Positions 42,015 to 51,916 are shown, counted from the first letter of the stretch. The stretch is DNA of 64,000 bases from Monoglobus sp964442605 (GCA_964442605.1 CAYTZR010000003.1:1-64000); one strand, 5' to 3'. Notes: generated from the letters alone by a model not told the origin. Numbers and translations: made by a program.

Positions 42015-42687
42015 ATTCAACAACTCCTTGATTTCCGTGCTTACGCATATTTGATATTGCTTCGGCAATATTTGATGAATGAAAAATCGCGGAACCGGAT
42101 ACAATAACATTCGCGCCTGCCTTTACCGGCGTTTCAACATTATCGGATGTTATTCCGCCATCAACCTCAATATCAACGCTAAGATTTCTGTCGTCAATGA
42201 TTTTACGGAGCTTCTTAATCTTTTTGTCAACAGTATGTAAGTATAATTGTCCGCCAAAGCCCGGTTCAACCGTCATAAGCAAAACCTGATCCGCTATGTC
42301 CAAAACATCTGTAATTTTGTCAACCGATGTTTCCGGTTTTACGCTTACACCCGCCTTAATTCCAAGACCTTTTATGTGCATGAGTGTTGCGCGCAAATCC
42401 CGCACTGCCTCCTGGTGAATAGTTATAATATCTGCTCCGGCTTCAGCAAAATCATCAATGAATCTGTCAGGCTCCGATAGCATTAGGTGAACATCAAAAA
42501 CCAGCTTTGATTTATTCCTCAGGGCTTTAACAACCGCAGATGAATAGCTTAAATTCGGAACAAAATGTCCATCCATAATATCAATGTGCAGATAGTCGGC
42601 TCCTGCCTCCTCCACCTTTCTTACATCTCTCTCCAAATTTGCGGGATCAGCCGCTAAAATTGAAGGAGAAATTATTATTTTCGGCAT
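41995..42687 (-). CDS. rpe: Ribulose-phosphate 3-epimerase
   Basis: A 230-residue TIM-barrel enzyme of the pentose phosphate pathway, interconverting ribulose-5-phosphate and xylulose-5-phosphate. Metal and catalytic residues are visible in HIDIMDGHFVPNLS, FDVHLML, MTVEPGFGGQ and VDGGI. The start at 42687 has GGAGG eight bases upstream and the family N-terminus MPKIIISPSILAAD. It lies 16 bases after rsgA. Pentose metabolism also appears in this window as araBD, although far away. Confidence 0.96.
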   Translation of the reverse strand: MPKIIISPSILAADPANLERDVRKVEEAGADYLHIDIMDGHFVPNLSYSSAVVKALRNKSKLVFDVHLMLSEPDRFIDDFAEAGADIITIHQEAVRDLRATLMHIKGLGIKAGVSVKPETSVDKITDVLDIADQVLLMTVEPGFGGQLYLHTVDKKIKKLRKIIDDRNLSVDIEVDGGITSDNVETPVKAGANVIVSGSAIFHSSNIAEAISNMRKHGNQGVVECEVNYI

Positions 42688-42703
42688 TAATGTATCCTCC
42701 GTG

Positions 42704-43591
42704 TTAGTATGTCTTATTTTCCAGTATTTCTTTATATTGAGCGATATAGCTTTCATGCCTTGATTTGCTGATTTTTCCGTCTTTTAAGGCTTCAAGAACC
42801 CTACAGCCCTTTTCGACTGTATGACTGCAGTCCTGAAATCTACAGCTATCGGTATAAGGCGAGAACTCAGGATAGAGTGTGTGAAGTGTTTTTTCATCTA
42901 TGTCAGAGACAGTAAATGAACTGAAGCCGGGTGTATCAATGATATACCCATTCTTATTGTCAAGAGGAATAAGTTCACAGTGACGGGTTGTATGCCTGCC
43001 TCTTTCGACCTTATCGCTTACTTCTCCTGTCTTCAAATCGGCGTTTTTTAATATGCAATTCAGAAGGCTTGATTTTCCGACGCCCGAATTACCGGCGAAT
43101 ACGGTAATCTCTCCCGTAAGCTTTTCCGTGAGAACATCAACATTCTCTTTTGTCTCGGCGCTTAAAACTATCGTGTCAAAGCCTGCGGAGGAATATATTT
43201 TGTGATATTCGGAACCGTCCCTCAAATCAGTTTTGTTTATACATATTATAGGCTTAATTCCCGCGTACATCGCAGAGGTTATAAGCTTGTCCACCGTCAA
43301 AAGATTGGGCTTAGGATTTGTGACAGAAAATACGATCGCAATTTTTGTAACATTTGCAACCGGGGGACGGATAAGCGAATTGCTGCGCGGCAGAATACCG
43401 CATATAAGACCTGTGTTTGACACAACATCAATATTGCATTGCACAATATCCCCAACAAGTGGGGTTATTCCTTCTTTTCGAAACCGTCCTCTCGCTCGGC
43501 ATTCGTAAACGGTATCGGATGAATTTATATAATAAAATCCCCCGATACCTTTTATAATTCTGCCTTGTATGCTAATATTATCGGCTGACAT
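42704..43591 (-). CDS. rsgA: Small-ribosomal-subunit biogenesis GTPase RsgA
   Basis: A 295-residue circularly permuted GTPase. The order G4 (NKTD), G1 (GNSGVGKSSLLN), G3 (DTPGF) is the permuted pattern. An N-terminal OB fold and a C-terminal zinc-binding part (CRFQDCSHTVEKGC) complete the family. RsgA aids late 30S maturation. The gene lies 11 bases after prkC, whose kinase is known in other Firmicutes to phosphorylate RsgA-type GTPases. Confidence 0.96.
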   Translation of the reverse strand: MSADNISIQGRIIKGIGGFYYINSSDTVYECRARGRFRKEGITPLVGDIVQCNIDVVSNTGLICGILPRSNSLIRPPVANVTKIAIVFSVTNPKPNLLTVDKLITSAMYAGIKPIICINKTDLRDGSEYHKIYSSAGFDTIVLSAETKENVDVLTEKLTGEITVFAGNSGVGKSSLLNCILKNADLKTGEVSDKVERGRHTTRHCELIPLDNKNGYIIDTPGFSSFTVSDIDEKTLHTLYPEFSPYTDSCRFQDCSHTVEKGCRVLEALKDGKISKSRHESYIAQYKEILENKTY

Positions 43592-43602
43592 TCAAATCTC
43601 CC

Positions 43603-45507
43603 TTAATCCTCAAGCTCACTTGCAGCGCTTCCGCTACTTGAGTCTGAATTGTCGCTGTCAGAGTCTGTTGAGCCTACGCTGTCTGAGTCTGAATCATCAT
43701 ATGATGATGAATAACTGCCGGAGCTGTTATCATCGTCATAATCAGTATCGTTGTTATTATTGGAAGATCCGTTGCTGCTTGAATTTGTGCTGCCGCCGGC
43801 GCTTACACCCGAGCTATGAGAAGAACTGTCATCATCATCGCTTGACACGGCTGTATTTTTCTCGCTGCTGTTAATTTGCGAGCTTGTGTTATTTTCATTT
43901 TTTTCGGTTTCAGTCTCTTTGTTGGGTTCAGATGTGTTTGAAACGCCGGAACTTACAGTGAGAGTTATTTCGTCACCGACAAAAACCTTTGTGTTTTTAG
44001 CGCGGCTCTGCTCAAATACAATACCTTCCTCAACCGATGCGTTTGGTGAGTCGATTTTATTACAGATTAATCCCTTGCTTTCCAAATCAGCCTTTGCCTC
44101 ATCGTAAGTCCGGCCCGTATAATCATCTAACGTAAACGACTCAACATTACCCGCGCTTACAACGACTCTTATTATAATATTATTAGCGTTGGTAGTCGAT
44201 GTTCCCGCCTCCGGGGATTGTGATATAATTGTATCGGCGGGAAGAGTGCTTTCCTCCTTGCTTTGTTCTATAATGCTAAACTCGCTTCCGTATTGAGACT
44301 GAGCGTCCTTCAATGTCATGCCGACAATATTAGGTACTTGAACTTGTTCCGAATTATTGCCAAAAATACCAAAGCCGTCCGTTACAGCGAACGTGACCGC
44401 GAACGCAGCCGCCAAAAATATCAAGGCTGATAAAAATGCGATAAAGCCAACCTTGCGGTTCTTCTTCTTTTTAAGCCTACTTGCTCTCTTTTCGTTTAAT
44501 CGTTCCATAGCGTCATATTCTCTGTCTTGTTCGTCATAATCGTCAAAATCAATACCCGGAATATTACTGCCGCCGGTTTTTTCTGTATTATCAAGGCTCG
44601 GAAGCTTTATGGTGCTTGACAAATCATCGTCAACGGTAATTGCGTCAGAGCTTCCTCTTCTGCTGAAAATATCGGACTCGGGATTAATCAAAACACGGTT
44701 AATATCGGCAATCATATCAGATATTGAAGCGTATCTCTCGCTCTGTTCCTTTGACATTGCCTTCATAACAATTCTTTCAAGTGATGACGGCACATCGGGA
44801 TTTATTTCTGTTATAGGAGTTGCAGTTTCCTGCAGATGCTTGATTGCGATAGCGACAGCGCTGCTGTCATCAAAAGGCAGCTTACCTGTCAGCATTTCGT
44901 ACATAACAACGCCCATGGAATATATATCGGTGCGCTCATCGGTGTATCCGCCTCTTGCCTGTTCCGGCGATAGATAATGCGCGGTTCCGATTGTACTGCT
45001 GCTTGCTATTGTCGTTGTAGTCTGTGTTGAGGCGCGCGCAATGCCAAAATCCGTTACTTTTAACACGCCATCGGGTGTCATAATAATGTTTTGCGGTTTG
45101 ATATCGCGATGAATAACCGAATTATTATGGGCTTCTTCAATACCTTCGCATATTTGAATTGAATATTCCGCGGCCTCGCGCCATGGAATAACACCAACTC
45201 GGTCAATATACTCTTTTAAAGTTTCTCCCTCGATATATTCCATAACGATATAATGCAAACCGTCCTCGCAGCCTACATCATATATAGAAACTATATGCGG
45301 ATTAGAGAGGCTTGCAGCCGCCTGTGCCTCAACGTTAAAGCGGCGTATAAACGCTTTGTCATCCTTGTAATCCTCTTTGAGTACCTTTACGGCAACCAGT
45401 CTGTTAAGCGCCTTGTCACGTGATTTATACACATGCGCCATGCCGCCTTTTCCTATTTCCTCGAGAATTTCATATCTTCCGTCTATTTCCTTACCAATCA
45501 TATTCAT
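43603..45507 (-). CDS. prkC: PASTA-domain Ser/Thr protein kinase
   Basis: A 634-residue membrane kinase. The Hanks-type domain covers about 10-275, with GKGGMAHVYK, Lys41 (VAVKVL), HRDIKPQN and DFG. A basic stretch is followed by one membrane helix (about 347-370). The outer part has two PASTA domains (about 385-515), fewer than the three or more usual in Bacillus PrkC. After these comes a long tail rich in Ser, Asp and Asn (about 515-634), low complexity and unusual. The family senses peptidoglycan fragments and controls growth and germination. It overlaps the phosphatase gene by four bases. Confidence 0.95.
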   Translation of the reverse strand: MNMIGKEIDGRYEILEEIGKGGMAHVYKSRDKALNRLVAVKVLKEDYKDDKAFIRRFNVEAQAAASLSNPHIVSIYDVGCEDGLHYIVMEYIEGETLKEYIDRVGVIPWREAAEYSIQICEGIEEAHNNSVIHRDIKPQNIIMTPDGVLKVTDFGIARASTQTTTTIASSSTIGTAHYLSPEQARGGYTDERTDIYSMGVVMYEMLTGKLPFDDSSAVAIAIKHLQETATPITEINPDVPSSLERIVMKAMSKEQSERYASISDMIADINRVLINPESDIFSRRGSSDAITVDDDLSSTIKLPSLDNTEKTGGSNIPGIDFDDYDEQDREYDAMERLNEKRASRLKKKKNRKVGFIAFLSALIFLAAAFAVTFAVTDGFGIFGNNSEQVQVPNIVGMTLKDAQSQYGSEFSIIEQSKEESTLPADTIISQSPEAGTSTTNANNIIIRVVVSAGNVESFTLDDYTGRTYDEAKADLESKGLICNKIDSPNASVEEGIVFEQSRAKNTKVFVGDEITLTVSSGVSNTSEPNKETETEKNENNTSSQINSSEKNTAVSSDDDDSSSHSSGVSAGGSTNSSSNGSSNNNNDTDYDDDNSSGSYSSSYDDSDSDSVGSTDSDSDNSDSSSGSAASELED

Positions 45508-46265
45508 ATGGTATTTTCCTCCTCAATAATCCGTATCACTATAACAGTTATATTATCCAGACCGCCGTTTTGCTTTGCTATATCGCAAAGCTTTTCCGCA
45601 ATATCCTTTGAATTACTCCCCTTATTAACAATATCCAAAATCACATTATCTTCAACCATACCGGTCAAACCATCGCTGCACATGACAATACTGTCTCCGG
45701 ACTTATATTCATATTCAAATATATCCGCTTTTGTCTTTTCATCGCTGCCAACGGCTCTGGTGATTATATTCTTTTGCGGATGAATTCTCGCTTCCTCTTT
45801 TGTTATAGAACCGTTCGCGACCATTTCCTCAACAATTGAGTGATCAACGGTTATCTGATAAATCTCATCGTTCCTACACGCGTATGCCCTACTGTCACCG
45901 ATATTCGCGATATAACCCTCACTGTTGGCAAAGGCACATACTACAGCGGTTGTTCCCATTCCGCTTCTGCTGCTGTCGTTCTTTGACATACGATAGATAC
46001 TTTCGTTTGCTGAGTTAAGCGCGTCGTTTATACGCCGAGGTATATCAGGATTATCATTTTCTGTCAGTATGTCGTTTAAGGATTTATTAATGAAATTCAC
46101 AGCAAGCTTGCTGGCTACTTCACCGGCATTATGTCCGCCCATTCCATCGGCAACAACACAAAAACCGGGTTCTGAATTTTTCTTAAAACCGCATATTGAG
46201 TAGCTGTCCTCATTCAGCTCTCTGACACATCCGGTATCAGTAATTCCATAAACATCAAATCGCAA
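45504..46265 (-). CDS. stp: PP2C-type Ser/Thr phosphatase (Stp/PrpC)
   Basis: A PPM-family phosphatase of 253 residues from the chosen start. Metal-binding motifs are visible: RELNEDSY, VADGMGGHNAGEVAS, CSDGLTGMV and GGLDNITVIV. It reverses PrkC phosphorylation. I prefer TTG at 46265 because AAGGAGAGG lies five bases upstream. An in-frame ATG at 46289 would add eight residues but has no ribosome binding site. It is followed by prkC with a four-base overlap, the conserved stp-prkC pair. Confidence 0.93.
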   Translation of the reverse strand: MRFDVYGITDTGCVRELNEDSYSICGFKKNSEPGFCVVADGMGGHNAGEVASKLAVNFINKSLNDILTENDNPDIPRRINDALNSANESIYRMSKNDSSRSGMGTTAVVCAFANSEGYIANIGDSRAYACRNDEIYQITVDHSIVEEMVANGSITKEEARIHPQKNIITRAVGSDEKTKADIFEYEYKSGDSIVMCSDGLTGMVEDNVILDIVNKGSNSKDIAEKLCDIAKQNGGLDNITVIVIRIIEEENTI

Positions 46266-46295
46266 TGCTACCTCTCCTTCCTCTGTCATATTAAG

Positions 46296-47318
46296 CTATA
46301 TCCGCGAACGAAGCTGTCCACACGCCGCCGAGATGTCGCTTCCCAATTCGCGGCGCACCGTTGCCGGTATCCCGTTTGAATTAAGTATTCTTAAAAATTC
46401 TTGTATGTTTTTATCCTTCGCCGGAGAAAATCCGGTTCCTTCAACACTGTTTACAGGTATTAAATTAACGTGACATAGCAACCCTTTAAGCAACAACGAT
46501 AAATCTCTCGCGTCTTTTTGAAAATCGTTTACTCCGCTTATAAGCGTATATTCAAACGTCAGCCTACGTCCTGTTTTTTCAGCGTAATACCCGCATGCTT
46601 TCAGCAACTCCGCAATACAGTAACGCTTGTTTATAGGCATTATCTCACTTCTTGCCTTGTCATTTGCCGCGTGGAGTGAAACAGCCAGCGTAATTTGCGG
46701 TTTCATATCAGCCAGACGGTAAATCTTATCTACTATACCGCAGGTTGAAAGGGTAATATGCCTTTGTCCTATATTCAGCCCGAGCGGATTATTTATGTTT
46801 TCAATAAAAGCGGTAACATTTTCGAAGTTGTCAAGCGGCTCACCTACGCCCATCAAAACAATGTTTGAAATACGCTCTCCCAAATCTCTCTGAACAGTTA
46901 AAACCTGGTCAACGATTTCACCTGAGGTAAGATTTCGTACCTTCCCGTTTTTTGTGGAAGCGCAGAAGCGGCAGCTCATGGCACATCCGACTTGCGATGA
47001 AATACATAGGGAATACCCGTGGTGATATTTCATAAGAACCGACTCAATATAATTGCCGTCTACTAATTTTAACAAATATCTCCTTGTTTCGTCAAGACTT
47101 GAAACAAATCTTTTTTCTATTTTCATGCTGCTAATTATGAAATTCTCACTCAGTTTTTCTCTAAGACTCTTAGGAATATTCGTCATTTCATCAAAATCGG
47201 TTATGCCGCTATATAGCCATTTATATATTTGAGCCGCTCTGAATTTTGGCTCACCAAGTGATATTATAAATTCATAAAGCTCCCTTTGGGATAAATCCTT
47301 TAGGTTGATTTTTTCCAT
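46296..47318 (-). CDS. rlmN: Dual-specificity 23S rRNA/tRNA methyltransferase RlmN
   Basis: A 340-residue radical-SAM methylase. The cluster motif is CAMSCRFC (Cys112, Cys116, Cys119) and the methyl-carrying cysteine is Cys333 in SAACGQL. It methylates C2 of an adenosine in 23S rRNA and of tRNA position 37. Gene order rsmB-rlmN-stp-prkC is the classical Firmicutes cluster. It begins 10 bases after rsmB. Confidence 0.96.
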   Translation of the reverse strand: MEKINLKDLSQRELYEFIISLGEPKFRAAQIYKWLYSGITDFDEMTNIPKSLREKLSENFIISSMKIEKRFVSSLDETRRYLLKLVDGNYIESVLMKYHHGYSLCISSQVGCAMSCRFCASTKNGKVRNLTSGEIVDQVLTVQRDLGERISNIVLMGVGEPLDNFENVTAFIENINNPLGLNIGQRHITLSTCGIVDKIYRLADMKPQITLAVSLHAANDKARSEIMPINKRYCIAELLKACGYYAEKTGRRLTFEYTLISGVNDFQKDARDLSLLLKGLLCHVNLIPVNSVEGTGFSPAKDKNIQEFLRILNSNGIPATVRRELGSDISAACGQLRSRI

Positions 47319-47328
47319 AAATATGCCT

Positions 47329-48624
47329 CTAAATCCTATTCAGCGCCGCGATGTAAAATCCGCTTCCGCTATTTATATGAGTAAATAGCTTTTTCTCGCA
47401 GTTAAGCTTAAAATCGCTGTTTTTTTCAAGAAAGCTATTAATTTGTCTCTCGTTTTCGTCCTTTAATATTGTGCAGGTGCTGTAAACCAGTAAACCGCCG
47501 CGTTTTACATATCGCGACGCAGCCGACAAAATCCGCGATTGGAGTTTAAGCAATTCGTCAATATCCGCTTCGTTTCTGTGCCATTTTATATCGGGCTTTG
47601 TGTGCACAACGCCAAGTCCGGAGCATGGCGCGTCAACCAAAACTCTGTCCGCTTTTTCCGTATATTCGGGTAGGAAAACCGCCGCATCGTGCTTTTTCGC
47701 TTTTATTATATCAATCCCCAATCGCTTAGCGGCGTTGTTTATCAGATTGATTTTATGGTCGTATACGTCAAACGCGATAATTTCCCCACGGTTTCCCATA
47801 AGCTCCGCAATATGCGTTGTTTTGCCGCCCGGAGCGGCGCAAACGTCTATAATAAAATCATTCGGCTGAGGATCCAATACAATCGATGCAAGCTGCGAGC
47901 TTCTATCCTGCAAGGTGAACATTCCGTTTTTATATGTATCCGATTTGCTTATATCAAGCTTTCCAACAACCTCATAACAGTTCCGTATGTCAGAAACAGG
48001 TACGGCACATATACCATCCCGCTTTAATAATTCAATAAACTCATCCGAATTCGCGGGTTTCAGTATATTTCTGCGTATCGCGGGATGATACACTCGGTTC
48101 GCTGCCTTGAGTATTTCCTCGGAAAATTCATAGCCGTAATCAGCTATAAGCTTTTCGGGTATCCATTTTGGATATGAATATCTTATTGAAAGATAATCGA
48201 TTTTATTACCGTGATTATCAGGAAATTCAATATCGTCTATATTCCTGCACATATTTCGAAGCACGCCGTTAATAAAGCCGTAAGAACGGGATGCATATTT
48301 TTTGCCCAGCTTAACACTCTCGTTACAGGCGGCGGAATTCGGAACTCTGTCCATAAAAACAATCTGATATGTCCCCAGCTCCAAAATATTCCGCACGGCA
48401 ACCGACATCTTTTTTATTTTTATATTTGAAAACTGCATTATAATATAGTCAATAAGATATCGATTTTTTACACAGCCCGCGACAAGCTCGTTCACAAAGG
48501 CTCTGTCAACATCGGATATATCGTATTTATTGAATACATCCGAAACTGCTTTATTTATATATGTGCCGTCCCTGTCAAGCTTTATTAATACCCTTAAGGC
48601 AATATCTCTTGAATTAATTTCCAT
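47329..48624 (-). CDS. rsmB: 16S rRNA (cytosine-967-C5)-methyltransferase RsmB
   Basis: A 431-residue protein with an N-terminal NusB-like domain (about 1-140) and a C-terminal SAM-dependent methylase domain. SAM binding is seen as VCAAPGGKTTHIAELM. The catalytic region is VDAPCSGLG, and the second cysteine is in YSTCTI. It methylates C967 of 16S rRNA. The gene follows the YugP-like peptidase gene by eight bases. Confidence 0.96.
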   Translation of the reverse strand: MEINSRDIALRVLIKLDRDGTYINKAVSDVFNKYDISDVDRAFVNELVAGCVKNRYLIDYIIMQFSNIKIKKMSVAVRNILELGTYQIVFMDRVPNSAACNESVKLGKKYASRSYGFINGVLRNMCRNIDDIEFPDNHGNKIDYLSIRYSYPKWIPEKLIADYGYEFSEEILKAANRVYHPAIRRNILKPANSDEFIELLKRDGICAVPVSDIRNCYEVVGKLDISKSDTYKNGMFTLQDRSSQLASIVLDPQPNDFIIDVCAAPGGKTTHIAELMGNRGEIIAFDVYDHKINLINNAAKRLGIDIIKAKKHDAAVFLPEYTEKADRVLVDAPCSGLGVVHTKPDIKWHRNEADIDELLKLQSRILSAASRYVKRGGLLVYSTCTILKDENERQINSFLEKNSDFKLNCEKKLFTHINSGSGFYIAALNRI

Positions 48625-48632
48625 AAGGCTCC

Positions 48633-49349
48633 TTAATAACGTCTGCGTTTATTGTTGTTGGAAATCAAAATCAATCTAAGCAGCGTCATCAACGCTGAAA
48701 ATGCCGCAGCAACATATGTCAAGGCAGCCGCGGATAATACTTTTTTCGCGCCTTTTAATTCATCGGAACTAAGCATTTGATAGGACTCCAGTGTTTTAAT
48801 AGCACGGCTGCTGGCGTTAAATTCAACCGGCAGAGTTATCAGCTGAAACACAACAGTCGCGCAGTATAGAATTATACCAAAGTCAATAATAGCCGGCGCT
48901 AATCCGCCGAACGCCGTCAGGAAAAAACCTATCAGTATTATTGGCATTGAAAGCTTGCTGCAAACATTTACAACAGGGAATATGCCATTCCTTATCCTTA
49001 TCGGAGCATAACCTGTCGCGTACTGAACCGCGTGACCGCACTCATGCGCGGCAACACCGATAGCGCCTATGCTGTTGCTTGCATAAGTTGAGTCAGATAG
49101 ATTAATAGCATTGGCGCGAGGGTCAAAGTTATCCGTTAAATTTCCTCCGACACGGCGAATAGGAACATTCCTCAGTCCGTTTCTGTCCAAAATAAGCCTT
49201 GCGGCATCCGCGCCGGTAAGACCGCGCATATTCGAGATTTTTGAATACTTATTAAATCTGCTTGAAACAAGCGCCTGAGCCACAAACGCCAATATAATCG
49301 CGGGTATCAGTAAAACGACCGTTGGGTCAAACATATTAAAATAATACAT
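48633..49349 (-). CDS. YugP-type membrane zinc metallopeptidase
   Basis: A 238-residue neutral zinc metallopeptidase. An N-terminal membrane helix (about 8-28) precedes the zinc motif AAHECGHAVQYATGY (near residue 103). Two more hydrophobic regions follow. The family (Zn_peptidase_2, YugP) is common in Firmicutes between fmt and rsmB. Its substrate is unknown. Neighbour spacing of 8 and 15 bases shows it belongs to this operon. Confidence 0.9.
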   Translation of the reverse strand: MYYFNMFDPTVVLLIPAIILAFVAQALVSSRFNKYSKISNMRGLTGADAARLILDRNGLRNVPIRRVGGNLTDNFDPRANAINLSDSTYASNSIGAIGVAAHECGHAVQYATGYAPIRIRNGIFPVVNVCSKLSMPIILIGFFLTAFGGLAPAIIDFGIILYCATVVFQLITLPVEFNASSRAIKTLESYQMLSSDELKGAKKVLSAAALTYVAAAFSALMTLLRLILISNNNKRRRY

Positions 49350-49364
49350 CTATATTCCTCCAGA

Positions 49365-50303
49365 TTACTTGAGTACTTCATTGGTTTCTATTGTATTTCC
49401 GTTAAGGTAGCTTGAAACAGTCATTCGCTTGCGTCCCTTGAACCGGATTTCATCAATCAAAATCGATCTGTTATCACCGCAGCATACTTCGATTTTCTTA
49501 TCCGTTATTCCTATAATCTGTCCCGGCACGCCGGAGACATTATTGTTTCCATGCTCGGCTCTGAATATTTTCATAATTTCTCCCTTATACTCGGAATAGG
49601 ACAAAGGCCACGGATTTGTGCCGCGAATTAAATTGATTATTGCGTCTGAGCCCATTTTCCAGTCGATGTGACCAACATCCTTTGTCAACATCGGCGCATA
49701 GCAAGACTTGTCATTATCCTGTTTGGTTACCGAAACGTTCCCATCCGCTATCATATTTATCGTCTTAACAATAAGCTCACCGCCAAGCTTAGACAGTCTC
49801 TCAAACAGTTCTCCTGCGGTTTCGTCACTTCCGATTTCAATTTCGTATTGTAAAATCATGTCCCCTGTGTCAAGAGTCCTGTCCATATACATTGTGGTAA
49901 TTCCGGTTGTCTTGTCACCGTTGATTATGCTCCACTGTATGGGAGCGGCACCGCGATACTTAGGCAAAAGCGAAGCATGAACATTGACGCAGCCGTATTT
50001 TGGATAATCCAAAACATATCCCGGCAAAAGCTGACCGTATGCCGCTACTATAATTATATCCGGATCCAATTGATTTAATTTACCCAAAAAGCTGTTATTT
50101 TTTAAAGCTTCGGGCTGATACACAGGTATATCATACTGTAAAGCTTTTTCCTTAACAGGTGTAGGCTGTACCTTATGCCCTCTGCCCTTGGGTCTGTCAG
50201 GCTGTGAAACAACGCCTACAACGGTGTTTCCCTCACTGTTTATAATAGCTTCAAGGCTTTGCGCCGCAAAATCAGGCGTGCCCATAAATAATATTCTCAT
50301 CAC
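49365..50303 (-). CDS. fmt: Methionyl-tRNA formyltransferase
   Basis: A 312-residue enzyme formylating initiator Met-tRNA. The N-terminal RILFMGTPDFAA, the folate-binding and catalytic VNVHASLLPKYRGAAPI, and the C-terminal tRNA-binding domain (from about 205) are clear. The first two codons are both ATG, so the start may be 50300. Here it heads the cluster, while in many relatives priA and def precede it. They are absent. A TTGATA-17-TATAAT promoter lies just upstream. Confidence 0.96.
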   Translation of the reverse strand: MMRILFMGTPDFAAQSLEAIINSEGNTVVGVVSQPDRPKGRGHKVQPTPVKEKALQYDIPVYQPEALKNNSFLGKLNQLDPDIIIVAAYGQLLPGYVLDYPKYGCVNVHASLLPKYRGAAPIQWSIINGDKTTGITTMYMDRTLDTGDMILQYEIEIGSDETAGELFERLSKLGGELIVKTINMIADGNVSVTKQDNDKSCYAPMLTKDVGHIDWKMGSDAIINLIRGTNPWPLSYSEYKGEIMKIFRAEHGNNNVSGVPGQIIGITDKKIEVCCGDNRSILIDEIRFKGRKRMTVSSYLNGNTIETNEVLK

Positions 50304-50348
50304 ATCACCAATTATGCTATAATTAAATTAATATTAATTTATTTTAAT

Positions 50349-50377
50349 ATTATACTACAACATACCAAATATATCAA
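50349..50377 (-). promoter_or_regulatory. Promoter of the fmt-thiN cluster
   Basis: On the minus strand TTGATA (50377-50372), 17-bp spacer, TATAAT (50354-50349), 45 bp before fmt. Confidence 0.75.
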
Positions 50378-50437
50378 GTAATATTTTTAAATTAGTATTT
50401 TGATGATTTTTAAATAGTTTTTTGCGCAATTTACCGC

Positions 50438-50466
50438 TTGCAAAAGATAATACTTAATAGTATAAT
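50438..50466 (+). promoter_or_regulatory. Promoter of hisH-hisF-folC
   Basis: TTGCAA (50438-50443), 17-bp spacer, TATAAT (50461-50466), 36 bp before hisH. It is back to back with the fmt promoter. Confidence 0.65.
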
Positions 50467-50502
50467 ATAGTAATTAATGCTATGCTTAAAGGAGTGAACG
50501 CT

Positions 50503-51108
50503 ATGATTGCTATTATTGATTACGGAGCGGGAAATCTGCGCTCTGTGGAGAAGGCTCTTGAATTTTTGGGCTTTAGAGCAAAAATCTCCGCATCGCCCGA
50601 TGAAATTTTAAAGGCGGACAAGATTATACTCCCCGGAGTAGGAGCTTTCGGCGACTGTATGAATTCTATCAGAGGCGCGGGGCTTGATGTTTGTATTAAA
50701 GAAGCTATTGACAAAAACAAGCCTTTTTTGGGCATATGCCTTGGATTGCAGCTCCTACTTGAAAGCAGCGAGGAGTCACCCGGCGCGAAAGGTCTTTCGA
50801 TATTTAAGGGCGGCAATATCAAAATTCCTAAAAAGCACGGTCTGAAAATTCCGCATATGGGCTGGAACGCCATAAGCTACGACAAGAGCTGTCCGATATT
50901 TGACGGGATTGGAGAAAATCCCTATATGTACTTTGTACACTCCTATTACATAAAGCCCGAAAACAGCGGTATTATTTGCGCGTCCACCGATTACGGAAGC
51001 AAGCTTCCCATAGCTGTTTGGAGCAATAATATATTTGCCACACAATTCCACCCGGAAAAAAGCGGCGATGTCGGACTGAAAATACTCAAAAACTTCGGCA
51101 ATCTTTAA
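50503..51108 (+). CDS. hisH: Imidazole glycerol phosphate synthase, glutaminase subunit
   Basis: A 201-residue class I glutamine amidotransferase. The nucleophile is Cys79 in GICLGLQ and the catalytic pair His183/Glu185 is in TQFHPEKS. It supplies ammonia to HisF in histidine synthesis. The ATG at 50503 is chosen because AAAGGAG lies eight bases before it. hisF follows after 29 bases. None of the other histidine genes is in this window, so this pair is detached from a full his operon. Confidence 0.94.
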   Translation: MIAIIDYGAGNLRSVEKALEFLGFRAKISASPDEILKADKIILPGVGAFGDCMNSIRGAGLDVCIKEAIDKNKPFLGICLGLQLLLESSEESPGAKGLSIFKGGNIKIPKKHGLKIPHMGWNAISYDKSCPIFDGIGENPYMYFVHSYYIKPENSGIICASTDYGSKLPIAVWSNNIFATQFHPEKSGDVGLKILKNFGNL

Positions 51109-51137
51109 ATTTTTAAATCTTTAAGGAGGCGGACAAA

Positions 51138-51905
51138 ATGTTGGCAAAGCGTATAATACCGTGTCTTGATGTAAAAAACGGACGTGTCGTAAAAGGCGTT
51201 AACTTCGTAAATCTGATTGACGCGGGCGACCCGGTTGAGGTTGCGAAAGTATATAACAAGGCTGGCGCGGACGAGCTGGTATTTTTGGATATTACAGCTA
51301 CTCACGAGGCACGAGGTACCGTTATTGAGATGGCGAAAAAGGTGGCTGAAACGGTGTTTATACCTTTTACAGTTGGAGGCGGTATAAAGTCCGTTGATGA
51401 CTTCAGAGAGCTTTTATTGCAGGGAGCGGATAAGATTTCTATCAACTCCTCCGCTATCCGAAATCCTCGATTGATTTCAGAGGCCGCGGAAAAATTCGGC
51501 AGCCAGTGCGTTGTTGTCGCAATCGACGCAAAGCGCAGGCAAAACGGCGGTTGGAACGTATATATAAACGGAGGCAGAATAGACACCGGTCTTGATGCCT
51601 TAGCATGGGCAAAGAAGGCGGAAAGACTGGGAGCGGGTGAGATATTGCTGACTTCCATGGACTGTGACGGCACAAAAGCGGGATACGATATTGAGCTTAC
51701 GAGAACAATATCCGAAAATGTATCAATACCCGTTATCGCGTCCGGCGGAGCGGGAACAATGGAACACTTTAAGGATGCTTTGACCGAGGGCAAGGCTGAC
51801 GCGGCTTTGGCGGCATCGCTGTTCCATTTCAGAGAAATCGAAATTCGCGATTTAAAAGATTATCTTGAAGACGAAGGGGTACCTGTTCGCAGAACGGGAA
51901 AGTAA
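51138..51905 (+). CDS. hisF: Imidazole glycerol phosphate synthase, cyclase subunit
   Basis: A 255-residue TIM barrel. The catalytic Asp11 lies in IIPCLDVKNGRVVKG, the second catalytic Asp in VVVAIDAKR, and the phosphate loops in PFTVGGGI and VIASGGAG. The sequence is close to canonical HisF, which argues for true histidine synthesis rather than a sugar-amidating HisF-like enzyme. GGAGG lies eight bases upstream. It ends 11 bases before folC. Confidence 0.95.
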   Translation: MLAKRIIPCLDVKNGRVVKGVNFVNLIDAGDPVEVAKVYNKAGADELVFLDITATHEARGTVIEMAKKVAETVFIPFTVGGGIKSVDDFRELLLQGADKISINSSAIRNPRLISEAAEKFGSQCVVVAIDAKRRQNGGWNVYINGGRIDTGLDALAWAKKAERLGAGEILLTSMDCDGTKAGYDIELTRTISENVSIPVIASGGAGTMEHFKDALTEGKADAALAASLFHFREIEIRDLKDYLEDEGVPVRRTGK

Positions 51906-51916
51906 TATGAATTATT

